Positions 26,787-34,516 of a stretch of 64,000 nucleotides of DNA are shown here, one piece after another. Made by a program: the position numbers and the translations under genes. The notes under the pieces are model-generated. The model was not told the DNA's origin. It saw only the letters and a list, made by a program, of their open reading frames with translations, and did not search any database. How positions within the stretch are numbered: the stretch's first letter is position 1; each line of letters starts with the position of its first letter. The stretch comes from Cyanobium sp. FACHB-13342 (GTDB taxonomy: Bacteria > Cyanobacteriota > Cyanobacteriia > PCC-6307 > Cyanobiaceae): the NCBI RefSeq assembly GCF_014697415.1, contig NZ_JACJRT010000014.1:203075-267074 (forward strand), in the 5' to 3' direction.

Positions 26787-28643
26787 GTGCTGGAAGCCCC
26801 CATCCCCGAAGAGGAACCGGCTCGGCTGAAGGAGCTGCACAGCTATGGCGTTCTCGATACCTCACCAGAGGACATCTTTGATGACATCACCCATCTTGTG
26901 CAGGACATCACCGGCGCAAAGATTGGCATCATCAGCCTGGTCGATGAAAATCGGCAGTGGTTCAAATCCTGCGTTGGACTTGAAGATGCGCCCCAGGAAA
27001 CACCTCGCAATATCTCATTTTGCGGGCACACGATTGTTCAGCGCAAACCCCTGATCATCCCTGATGCCCTGGAGGATGAACGCTTCTGTGACAACCCCCT
27101 GGTTAAGGAACCACCGCGGATCCGCTTCTATGCCGGCTTCCCCCTGATCGCCGCCAACGGCATGGTGCTGGGCAGCCTCTGCGCCATTGACCTTGAACCC
27201 AGAAGCCTCACGCCCCAGCAGATCACCTCCATGGAACGGCTGGCCCGCCAGGTGGTGAGCCAGATGGAACTGAGGCGTGAAGCCCATCTGCTGCAATCGG
27301 CAGAACGGGCTCTCCAGATCCAGGATTCCAAGGCCGCTCCCCCCGACATTCAGCTACTGAGCGACATCACGCTGGTGATGGATCGGGACCAGCTGATGCA
27401 GATGCTGACGCTGATGTTTGAACTGGATCAGCCCCCTTGCTTTGCCCTGGCCCGCTGCAAGTTCAAGGAGTATTCCCGCATCAGCGCCACCCTGGGCACT
27501 GCCGCGGCCGAGAGCCTGGTGCAAACGGGCCTGGAGCGCCTGCGCAGCTGCTTGCCTCCCCAGGCAACCATGACCCGTTTCTCCGAAAACGAGGTGGTCA
27601 TCGTGCTGCCCCACCTCTCCGAAGAGGCCGCCGTCACAGCCATCGTCGAACGCTGCGTCGCCAGCCTTGAAACACCCCTAAAACTGAATGATCGTGACCT
27701 GGAACTCAACATGAGCGCGGGTGTTGTGATCTTCAAAAACAACTACAACGACCCGGATTCCCTACTCTCTGACGCCAGCATCGCCCAAAGGATTGCGATC
27801 ACGGATCGTTCCACCAACAGGGCGTTCAGGTTCATTGATTTGCCCTCACGACTGGCTGTCCAGCAGCACTACCAGATCGAAACCGACCTGCGTCGCACGA
27901 TTCGCCGTAACGAGATCATTCCGTACCTCCAACCGATCGTGGATCTAGGCACGGGAGATCCGGTGGGCTTGGAGTGTCTGATGCGCTGGCGCACCGAGTC
28001 CAGCGACATCTTGCTGCCGGATGCCTTTCTGCCCATCTCCCACCTGGCCGGCCTCAGTGGGGAGCTCGATCTGCAGATCATTCACAAAGCGCTCCAGGCC
28101 AGCCAGCAGCTGGCCGCCGTCGCGCCGGAACGGCCCCTACAGCTGTCCGTGAACCTTTCAGGCCTGCTGCTGGAGAACGAAGCCCTACGGATCCGCCTGC
28201 TCCAGCTGATCCGCACCACACCCTTGCCCCCGGGCTGGCACCTGCAGGTGGAACTGGTGGAGGACTACCTCCAGGACAACGGCTCTGACCTGGGGGCCTT
28301 CCTCAACACCCTGCGACGCCAGGGCGTGTCGATCGCCATCGACGATTTCGGCACCGGTTACTCCTCCCTGAGCCGGTTGCACAACTACCCGGTGCGCACG
28401 GTGAAAGTGGATTCCAGTTTCGTGCAGCGCATCAACGACCCGCGCAACCCCAGCAACCAGGTGCTGAAGACCATCCAGTCTCTGGGTGCGGATCTGGCGC
28501 TCACCATCACCGCAGAGGGCGTGGAAACGGAAAGCCAACGCACCTGGTTGCTGGAGAACGGCTACAGCCAGGGGCAGGGCTTCCTGTTCAGCCGGGCGAT
28601 GTCGGTGCAGGCCACCTGCGACTATCTGGCCCAGGTCCGTTAG
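26787..28643 (+). CDS. GAF-GGDEF(degenerate)-EAL protein, probable cyclic-di-GMP phosphodiesterase
   Basis: The 618-residue cytoplasmic protein has a GAF domain (about 20-165), a GGDEF domain in which the motif is replaced by SENEV (TRFSENEVVIVLP, about 270-280) and an EAL domain (about 365-615). The EAL motif reads ECL, keeping the metal-binding Glu; SVNLSG, ELVED, DDFGTGYSS, KVDSSF and TAEGVET keep the other ligands, so hydrolase activity is likely while cyclase activity is not. The GAF part contains SFCGHTIVQRKPLIIPDA and AGFPLIAANGMVLGSLCAID, the usual small-molecule or redox type; no chromophore Cys pattern is evident. The start is the GTG at 26787. It follows the polytopic cyclase gene. 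Confidence 0.87.
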   Translation: MLEAPIPEEEPARLKELHSYGVLDTSPEDIFDDITHLVQDITGAKIGIISLVDENRQWFKSCVGLEDAPQETPRNISFCGHTIVQRKPLIIPDALEDERFCDNPLVKEPPRIRFYAGFPLIAANGMVLGSLCAIDLEPRSLTPQQITSMERLARQVVSQMELRREAHLLQSAERALQIQDSKAAPPDIQLLSDITLVMDRDQLMQMLTLMFELDQPPCFALARCKFKEYSRISATLGTAAAESLVQTGLERLRSCLPPQATMTRFSENEVVIVLPHLSEEAAVTAIVERCVASLETPLKLNDRDLELNMSAGVVIFKNNYNDPDSLLSDASIAQRIAITDRSTNRAFRFIDLPSRLAVQQHYQIETDLRRTIRRNEIIPYLQPIVDLGTGDPVGLECLMRWRTESSDILLPDAFLPISHLAGLSGELDLQIIHKALQASQQLAAVAPERPLQLSVNLSGLLLENEALRIRLLQLIRTTPLPPGWHLQVELVEDYLQDNGSDLGAFLNTLRRQGVSIAIDDFGTGYSSLSRLHNYPVRTVKVDSSFVQRINDPRNPSNQVLKTIQSLGADLALTITAEGVETESQRTWLLENGYSQGQGFLFSRAMSVQATCDYLAQVR

Positions 28644-28686
28644 GTGCCTCTGACAGTCGGCAGCCGATGCTGCTGCGGCTACTGGC

Positions 28687-29193
28687 CTACCAGCTCACCC
28701 CGTGCAGCTTGGGCAACGGCGCCGTCTTGTAGGTGATGGCAAACAGGCGCGGGATCCGGCGGCTGTTGTACAAGCGGAATTCGCGCACCACGCTGGCCCC
28801 GTCCTCCCTCACGGCCTGGTTGAGCACCACCGAACCATCGGAATCGGACACGGAGCGGTGGAAGGTGCCGGGGGGAATGCGCAGGATGTCGCCGCCGGTG
28901 TCCAGCCGAACAATGTGATACGGATAGTTCCAGCCGAAGTTCACCAGGTAGAAGGTGCGGCCGCCATGCAGGGCCAGCAGGTTGTCCTCCTGGTGGGGAT
29001 GCAGATAGAACTGCCAGGCGCCGGTGCTCTCCTCATCGGGAGGACTCACCGCCGGCCCGGAATGGATCACCAGGTCGCGGGCATTGGAGCTGGCCACGGT
29101 GATGTCGAAGAAGCGAACAGCCGGGGTATCGCGGAACTTCTCGTAGGGAATCAGCTCGAACATCGGCGCCTGCTGCAGGGGAGGGGCGGCCAT
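28687..29193 (-). CDS. Cupin-fold protein of unknown function
   Basis: The protein (168 residues from the ATG at 29193; 158 from the ATG at 29163) has both cupin motifs: FYLHPHQEDNLLALHG with the HxH...E metal ligands and RIPPGTFHRSV with PxG..H. It lacks membrane segments. The opening MFELIPYEKFRDTPAVRFFDI suggests relation to sugar-epimerase-like or WxcM-like cupins, but no reaction can be named. It is convergent with the EAL gene (43 bases between stops) and has no clear operon partner. Confidence 0.7.
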   Translation of the reverse strand: MAAPPLQQAPMFELIPYEKFRDTPAVRFFDITVASSNARDLVIHSGPAVSPPDEESTGAWQFYLHPHQEDNLLALHGGRTFYLVNFGWNYPYHIVRLDTGGDILRIPPGTFHRSVSDSDGSVVLNQAVREDGASVVREFRLYNSRRIPRLFAITYKTAPLPKLHGVSW

Positions 29194-29341
29194 GGGGACA
29201 GGCACGGACGGGTGCGGGTGCAATGGGCCACTAGACCGCAGCGCCCCCGGGGAGAGAGGTTGCATCCACTACCCAATCCCGGTTTCCGCAGACCAGTTCT
29301 CCAGGTGGTTTGGCGGCGCCGATTGGGGCGAGCCGCTGGCT

Positions 29342-30121
29342 TCAGAAGGGAATCGGCATCTCCGCATCGGCGGGGTCGGGGGCACAGGCCGGCACCCGCT
29401 GGGCCACCACCTCACCCAGAACCACGATCGAAGGCGAGGCGAAGCCCTGCTCCTCCGCCCGATCGGCCAGCTCGGCCAGCACGCTGATCAGCTGCCGCTG
29501 GCCCCGCACCGTGCCCTGCTGGATCACGGCCGCGGGCGTGTCGGGCGCCAGGCCCCCCGCCATCAGCTCTTCAGCGATGCGGCGCAGGTTGTGCAGGCCC
29601 ATGTAGATCACCAGGCCATCACTGCTCTGGGCCAGGCCGCGCCAGTCCACCCCGGGCCGGCCCTTGTCGATCTCCTCGTGACCCGTCACGAAGGTGACGC
29701 TGGAGCCGGCGCGGCGGTGAGTCACCGGAATGCCCGCATAGGCGGGCGCGGCAATGCCGGCGGTGACGCCGGGCACCACCTGCACCGGCACGCCCCGGGC
29801 CGCCAGATGGGCCGCCTCTTCCCCGCCGCGTCCAAACAAAAAGGGATCGCCGCCCTTGAGCCGCACGATCAGCCGGTGGCGGCTGGCCAGCTCCACCAGC
29901 ACCGCATTGGTGCTGGGCTGGGGCACCGAGTGGTGGCCGCGGCGCTTGCCCACGAAATGACGCTCACAACCCTCCGGCACCAGATCCAGCAGCGCCTTCG
30001 GCACCAGGGAGTCGTACACGAGCGCATCGCACTGGCGCAGCAGCCGATGGGCCTTGAGGGTGAGCAGCTCGGGATCCCCCGGACCAGCCCCCACCAGATA
30101 CACGGTGCCGGGTGCGTTCAT
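29342..30121 (-). CDS. cobA: Uroporphyrinogen-III C-methyltransferase (CobA)
   Basis: CobA methylates uroporphyrinogen III twice to precorrin-2, the branch point to siroheme and cobalamin. The 259-residue protein has VYLVGAGPGDPELLTLKA, VRLKGGDPFLFGRGGEE (SAM-binding), VVPGVTAGIAAPAYAGIPVTHR and VIYMGLHNL, all standard family motifs. It is a single-domain enzyme without the CysG dehydrogenase part. Its ATG overlaps the end of the CbiX-like gene as ATGA, so the two act in the same siroheme pathway, presumably for nitrite or sulfite reductase. The nitrite reductase gene itself is not in the window. Confidence 0.94.
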   Translation of the reverse strand: MNAPGTVYLVGAGPGDPELLTLKAHRLLRQCDALVYDSLVPKALLDLVPEGCERHFVGKRRGHHSVPQPSTNAVLVELASRHRLIVRLKGGDPFLFGRGGEEAAHLAARGVPVQVVPGVTAGIAAPAYAGIPVTHRRAGSSVTFVTGHEEIDKGRPGVDWRGLAQSSDGLVIYMGLHNLRRIAEELMAGGLAPDTPAAVIQQGTVRGQRQLISVLAELADRAEEQGFASPSIVVLGEVVAQRVPACAPDPADAEMPIPF

Positions 30122-30849
30122 GGCAGGGCCTCCAATTCGGCCAGCAGCAGCTGCTGAAAACGCGGGCGCTCCAGTAGCGGTGGACCCACCAGGGGGGCCA
30201 GGCTATCGGTGAGTCGGTTGGCCGCCAGGGCGAGGGGCAGGGCCGGCGCCGTGAGGGTCAGCTGCAGCTCCGCAAGATGCTCCGCACTGTATGGAGTGGC
30301 CAGGCAGCGAGCACCGGTGCGGCGCTCCAGGGTGGCGAGGTAACGCTGGGCCAGGCAGCCTTCCAGGGGATGGTGCAGCAGCAGGGGCTGGACGAAGCCC
30401 TGGGACTCCCGAGACCCCAACACCGCCAACTCCTGGGCCAGCGCCGCCTGCCAGCAAGGCCAGGCCCCCACAAAGGGCCAGTGCTGCACCCGCGCAAACG
30501 CCGACCAATGGCGCACGATCGCCGGCAGGTCGTGACGGACATGGCCGCCTGGCAGCAGTAGCAAGGGAACCAGGGTGAGCGGCTGATGGCGGAGCCCCAG
30601 CTGCCGGGGCTCCGGCGGGGCAGGCGCCGATAGGGCCTGTAGGCGTACGGGTGACCCGCGGCGGCGCTTCAGCTCAGCCGCGAGGGCCACCAGCGCTTCA
30701 GGCAGCTGGCCGCCCGAGCGGCCATGCACCACCAGCAGCAGGGGCTGGGCAGGGGTAGCCGCGAGGCGACGGCGGAGGCGCGCAGCCAGCCGGGGTTCGG
30801 CACCTAGCGGAAGTTGGCTCCGCAGCTCCGGCATCGGTTGGGGCTCCAC
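30118..30849 (-). CDS. CbiX/SirB-like sirohydrochlorin chelatase
   Basis: The 238-243-residue protein shows the CbiX-type chelatase pattern: LLLVVHGRSGGQLPEAL with the first active-site His, and LVPLLLLPGGHVRHDLPAIV with the second (GGHVxxD). The length corresponds to two repeated halves, the second degenerate (LLHHPLEGCLAQRYLA). It would insert iron into sirohydrochlorin to give siroheme. ATGA overlap with cobA strongly supports this over cobalt chelation. The start is either the GTG at 30849 or the ATG at 30834; the ATG leaves the conserved core intact. Confidence 0.8.
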   Translation of the reverse strand: MEPQPMPELRSQLPLGAEPRLAARLRRRLAATPAQPLLLVVHGRSGGQLPEALVALAAELKRRRGSPVRLQALSAPAPPEPRQLGLRHQPLTLVPLLLLPGGHVRHDLPAIVRHWSAFARVQHWPFVGAWPCWQAALAQELAVLGSRESQGFVQPLLLHHPLEGCLAQRYLATLERRTGARCLATPYSAEHLAELQLTLTAPALPLALAANRLTDSLAPLVGPPLLERPRFQQLLLAELEALP

Positions 30850-30910
30850 AGGGGCCAGGGCGATCAGCTCGCGAGGTGTGTGGGGTCGGCAACCGGTTGA
30901 ACCTTCCCAC

Positions 30911-30927
30911 TGGTGTTCTTAACACCA
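30911..30927. promoter_or_regulatory. Perfect 7-bp inverted repeat TGGTGTT-CTT-AACACCA
   Basis: The repeat lies 62 bases upstream of the CbiX-like gene start and 23 bases downstream of the Nif11-type gene end. No T-run follows it, so it fits an operator for the siroheme pair better than a terminator. The binding protein is unknown. Confidence 0.3.
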
Positions 30928-30949
30928 CCACCCCGCGTGGCCGACGCGA

Positions 30950-31201
30950 TCACCCCCGCCAAGTGGGCAATCCGCCGGTCATCAGGGTGCCCCGATGGCG
31001 CCAGAGGGCCTCCGGGCTCAGCGTAATCCCGTGTCTCTGGGCCACGAGAACGGCCTCTTCAGTGGAACCCGTGGCCATCAGGGCGGCCGCAAAGAGCGGA
31101 TCACGTTGGGCAAGCTCCTTGAGCTGATGCAGGGCCTCCGTGGCAGCGGTAACCGCGGTGGCGGCGGGAACGGTGGTGGAAGGTACGTTGCAGGTCGTCA
31201 T
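30950..31201 (-). CDS. Nif11-family leader-like small protein
   Basis: The 83-residue protein has the Nif11 pattern: LKELAQRDPLFAAALMATGSTEEAVLVAQRHGITLSPEAL, an amphipathic helix followed by the G-IxLSPEEL-type turn. It ends with a double glycine (MTGG) and only six more residues (LPTWRG). In precursor peptides of this family the part after GG is the modified core; a six-residue tail is unusually short. No modification enzyme or dedicated peptidase-transporter is adjacent. The start at 31201 is supported by GAGGAG five bases upstream. It could be a leader remnant, an unusual core, or one of the regulatory or nitrogen-related Nif11 proteins with no peptide product. Confidence 0.72.
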   Translation of the reverse strand: MTTCNVPSTTVPAATAVTAATEALHQLKELAQRDPLFAAALMATGSTEEAVLVAQRHGITLSPEALWRHRGTLMTGGLPTWRG

Positions 31202-31206
31202 CTCAT

Positions 31207-31212
31207 CTCCTC
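31207..31212 (-). promoter_or_regulatory. Ribosome-binding site of the Nif11-type gene
   Basis: GAGGAG on the minus strand, five bases before the ATG at 31201. It decides the start of this small gene. Confidence 0.6.
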
Positions 31213-31335
31213 AACAGGCTTCCCCCACGCTAGGAGCGCCGTTTCGTGAGCAGGGTGAGTACAAGCACCTGTCTGGGCAGAACCCAAGCGCCCCTGCCAG
31301 ATTCATTGGGCAGAACAACCGCTGGAGACCTGGCC

Positions 31336-31623
31336 ATGCACATGGTGGCGAATTTTTGGCCCGGGGCAACACTGGAGCAATTCAAGGTGGAACTGGCCCA
31401 GCTGGAGGGCAAGGAGCAACCTCAGGCCCAGCTGCTGCGCACGGTCGCGGAAGTGGAAGGCGGTCTCATGATCGTGTCCCTGTGGGAGGGACAAGCGCAA
31501 TACGACAGCTGGGCTGCGGCCACCCTGATGCCCCAGATCGATCTTCCAGGGGGCATGGACGGTCGGCCGGAACAACGCAAGGGACTGGTGGTGCATCACT
31601 TCTCCGTGCTGCCGGCGAGCTGA
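31336..31623 (+). CDS. Small protein, possible dimeric alpha/beta-barrel
   Basis: The 95-residue protein (MHMVANFWPGATLEQFKVEL at the start) alternates short strands and helices: VANFWPGATLEQF, QLLRTVAEVEGGLMIVSLWEG and KGLVVHHFSVLP. This pattern resembles dimeric alpha-beta-barrel or monooxygenase-like proteins, but the similarity is structural guesswork only. The ATG at 31336 is chosen because translation upstream of it is not protein-like. The 3' end overlaps the convergent PAS-GGDEF-EAL gene by 28 bases. Confidence 0.55.
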   Translation: MHMVANFWPGATLEQFKVELAQLEGKEQPQAQLLRTVAEVEGGLMIVSLWEGQAQYDSWAAATLMPQIDLPGGMDGRPEQRKGLVVHHFSVLPAS

Positions 31624-33803
31624 GCACCCAACAGCGCCGCAAAAGCCTCCACTTCGAGGGGATGGCTGAACCAATACCCCTGGTAGGCATCGCAGCCCAA
31701 GGCCTCCAGCACGGCCAACTGGCCGGCGGTCTCCAAGCCCTCCGCCAGGGTTTGCATGCCGAGGCCCCGACCCATGGCGAGGGCGGTCCGCACGATCGTG
31801 CGGGCCGCGTCACTGGTTTCCAGGTGCTGGATGAAACTGCGGTCAATCTTCAACTTGTGCAGAGGCAGGCGATTCAGCACCGACAGAGAGGAATACCCGG
31901 TGCCGAAGTCATCGAGGGCGAGCCGCACGCCCAGGGCCGCCAGATCCTGCACCGCGGCGGTCACGCCCGCCACCGGCAGGATGCAGCTTTCGGTGATCTC
32001 CAACTCGAGCACTCCCGCTGGTAGGCGATAGCGCTTCAACAGGGCGATCACCTGATCGACCAGGGGCGGCAAGGTGAGCTCAAACTGGCGCGGCGAGAGA
32101 TTCACCGCCAGCCGGGGGACCTGGAGCCCCGCATCCAGCCAGGCCCGCAGCTGGCGGCAGGCTTCCCCCAGCACCCACTGGCCCAGGGAATGGATCAGGG
32201 TGGTGCGCTCCGCCAGGGCCACAAACCGCGCCGGAGGGACGGCGCCAAGGGTCGGGTCGTTCCAGCGCAGCAACGCCTCCGCCCCCAGCAGACACCCGCT
32301 CCCGTCGAACTGGGGCTGGTACACCAACCGCAACGCCCTATCGCCCACGGCCTGATGCAGGCGTGCCTCCAGCTCCATCTCCCGACGCAGGCGCGTGGTG
32401 AACGTGGGCTCGTAGGCCAGGGCCGTGCCCGGGGCCACCTCACGGGCGCGGCTGAGGGCCGTGGCCGCCCCCTGCAGGAGCGGTTCCACCTGCTGGCCAT
32501 GGAGCGGCGCCAGGCAGTAGCCGGCACTGAATCCCAGGGCCATGGGCGCCATCTCCTCGCCAACCGGCAGCTGGCTGAGGGCAGCCCGCAGCTGCCGCAG
32601 CACCGCTTCGGCCTGGCGGCCCAGGGCCAGCGAATCCTCTGCCGGGCCCGAAAGCTCCCGCACCAGCACAAACTCATCCCCACCGAGTCGGGCCAGCAGA
32701 TCGGAGGGGCCTGCCCAGGCCCGCAAGGCGTTGGCCACGGCCTGCAGCAAGGCATCGCCCACCTCCCGTCCGAAGCTGTGGTTGACCCGGCGGAAGCCAT
32801 CGAGGTCGAGCCAAAGCACCAACCACGGATGTCCCCCCGCCTGGGCCAAGCGGCCCTCCAAGCCACGCCGGCAGCTCTCCAGGTTGGCCAGACCCGTCAG
32901 AGGGTCGTGAAAGGCCAGGGCGGTCAGCTCGTCGAGGGCGCAGGTGAGGTCGGTGACGTCCCGGAGCATCAGGCCCACGGCCGGGGCGGAGCCGGGCTCC
33001 GTTTCCCCCGGGGAGGGAGGCTGCAGGGTCATCTCCACCTGATGGGCCCTGCCGTCGGCCGCCAGCAGCGGCAGGGTGATCCGACGCTCCTGGCCGGCCA
33101 GCACGGCTCCCCAGATCTGCTCGAAGGCCCCCCGCGCCTGGGGCGTGAGGAACTCCAGCAGGCGCCGGCCCTGCAGCTCCCCGTCCGCCACCGCCAGGAT
33201 CCGATGCAGGGCGGGATTGGCAAACAGCAGCCTGGTGCCCGAATCGATCTGGCCGAGACCATCCGCCAGCTGGGACACCAACGCCCGATAGCGGGCCTCG
33301 CTGGTGCCCAGCGAAGCGAGCAGGCTGGCCTGAACCTGGCGGGCCGCCTCGCTGCTCGCCAACTGCCGGCGCACGCCGATGTCGCGCAGCGCCAGGGTCC
33401 AGCGGGGTTCACCCTCACCCTGCTGGAGCAGCGGATGGGCCTCGAGCTCCAGGGCCAGGGGCTCCCCCTGCAAGGGCTGCAGGTCGAGCTCCATCCGCAG
33501 CGGCACGGGGTCGGCCGTGGCCGCCAGCCGCTCCTCCAGCAGGCGCACCTGGCCAGGATTGGGCATCCACTGCTGCAGCCGCTCGCCGTAGAGCGCGTGC
33601 TGGGGCACCCCCAGGGCCTCGGCCAGACGGCCATTGGCCTCCAGGATCCGCCCACCGGCCCCCGCCAGGATCAGCAGGTCGCCGCTGAACTGCACCATCT
33701 GGCGCAAATGGGGCAGCGCATGCACCGCCTGCTGCAGTTCATGGCGCAGCCGCCGGATCTCCCGCTCCAGGCGCTGCCGATCCTCGGCAGAGGAGGCGCT
33801 CAT
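31596..33803 (-). CDS. PAS-PAS-GGDEF-EAL bifunctional cyclic-di-GMP enzyme
   Basis: The 735-residue cytoplasmic protein has an N-terminal coiled coil, a first PAS domain (about 35-145), a second PAS domain (about 165-285), a GGDEF domain with intact RLGGDEFVLV (about 373) and an EAL domain with intact EALLRW (about 508), AVNLSP, ELEITES, DDFGTGYSSLS, KIDRSF and AEGLET. Both catalytic sites look competent. The inhibitory RxxD is replaced by GPSD, so product feedback is probably lost. It lies upstream of the DsbA-like gene on the same strand with a four-base overlap (ATGA at 33800-33803), in an unusual pairing. Confidence 0.9.
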   Translation of the reverse strand: MSASSAEDRQRLEREIRRLRHELQQAVHALPHLRQMVQFSGDLLILAGAGGRILEANGRLAEALGVPQHALYGERLQQWMPNPGQVRLLEERLAATADPVPLRMELDLQPLQGEPLALELEAHPLLQQGEGEPRWTLALRDIGVRRQLASSEAARQVQASLLASLGTSEARYRALVSQLADGLGQIDSGTRLLFANPALHRILAVADGELQGRRLLEFLTPQARGAFEQIWGAVLAGQERRITLPLLAADGRAHQVEMTLQPPSPGETEPGSAPAVGLMLRDVTDLTCALDELTALAFHDPLTGLANLESCRRGLEGRLAQAGGHPWLVLWLDLDGFRRVNHSFGREVGDALLQAVANALRAWAGPSDLLARLGGDEFVLVRELSGPAEDSLALGRQAEAVLRQLRAALSQLPVGEEMAPMALGFSAGYCLAPLHGQQVEPLLQGAATALSRAREVAPGTALAYEPTFTTRLRREMELEARLHQAVGDRALRLVYQPQFDGSGCLLGAEALLRWNDPTLGAVPPARFVALAERTTLIHSLGQWVLGEACRQLRAWLDAGLQVPRLAVNLSPRQFELTLPPLVDQVIALLKRYRLPAGVLELEITESCILPVAGVTAAVQDLAALGVRLALDDFGTGYSSLSVLNRLPLHKLKIDRSFIQHLETSDAARTIVRTALAMGRGLGMQTLAEGLETAGQLAVLEALGCDAYQGYWFSHPLEVEAFAALLGAQLAGSTEK

Positions 33804-34516
33804 CGGCAGGCCGGACCGGCGGGGGGATCGTGCAGGGCTCCCAGCACAAACGCCTCAACGGCCGCCCGGTCCTGCAGGCCAAGGTGACGCGCACCGGAAG
33901 GGGCAAGCATGCAGGGAATGCGGTCGAGCTCCAGACGCCACCAAGTGGTGAGCCGATCGAGGGCCTCCGGGTCGAGAAACCGCTCCGGATCGGGCTCCAC
34001 CCCGGCCTGCTGCTGGCAGTGGTGAAGCTGTTGGGCGTTGGCGATGTTGCGTTGATCGCGCCAGAAGGAGCGAAAGATCGCCGTACGCAAAGGTGCCGCC
34101 AGGGCGGGTTCATCGGCTTCCACGGCGGCCTGCAGCAGCAGCGCCTGGTGGGAATTCACCCACACCGGCGGCAGCTGAACCTCCACCTCGGGAGCACGGC
34201 GCTGCACATCGGCCACCTCCTTGAGCAGGGTGGTGTGATCGTCCGGCTGGTTGGTGGCCGAGAACTCAAACGGCAGATGGGATTTGTGCTCCACCCCCAC
34301 CCAGTACACCCGCTCAGCCACCCCCAGCTGGTTCAGCCACTCGTTGAGCGTGTAGCAGTAGGGACAGTTGAAATCTGAGATCACCACGATCCGGCTGCTC
34401 TGCAGTTCCGGAGGAAGTTCCTGCGGCAGTTCCGGCGAACACTCCAACGGCTGAAGCAAGGACAACGGATGGGGTGATGGGTTCAACTGTAGGCAGTGCC
34501 CCGAGGCTTGCGCCAT
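33800..34516 (-). CDS. DsbA-family thiol oxidoreductase
   Basis: The 238-residue protein has a thioredoxin-fold opening IVVISDFNCPYCYTLNEWL with a CPYC active site, a helical insertion with WVNSHQALLLQAAVEAD and IFRSFWRDQRNIANAQQL, and a C-terminal part consistent with the DsbA/FrnE-like group. No signal peptide is evident, which favours a cytoplasmic FrnE-like enzyme. The ATG at 34516 shares the CATG tetranucleotide with the divergent MFS gene, so this start is uncertain; in-frame TTG codons about 30-70 bases downstream are alternatives. Its end is coupled to the PAS-GGDEF-EAL gene by ATGA. Confidence 0.75.
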   Translation of the reverse strand: MAQASGHCLQLNPSPHPLSLLQPLECSPELPQELPPELQSSRIVVISDFNCPYCYTLNEWLNQLGVAERVYWVGVEHKSHLPFEFSATNQPDDHTTLLKEVADVQRRAPEVEVQLPPVWVNSHQALLLQAAVEADEPALAAPLRTAIFRSFWRDQRNIANAQQLHHCQQQAGVEPDPERFLDPEALDRLTTWWRLELDRIPCMLAPSGARHLGLQDRAAVEAFVLGALHDPPAGPACR

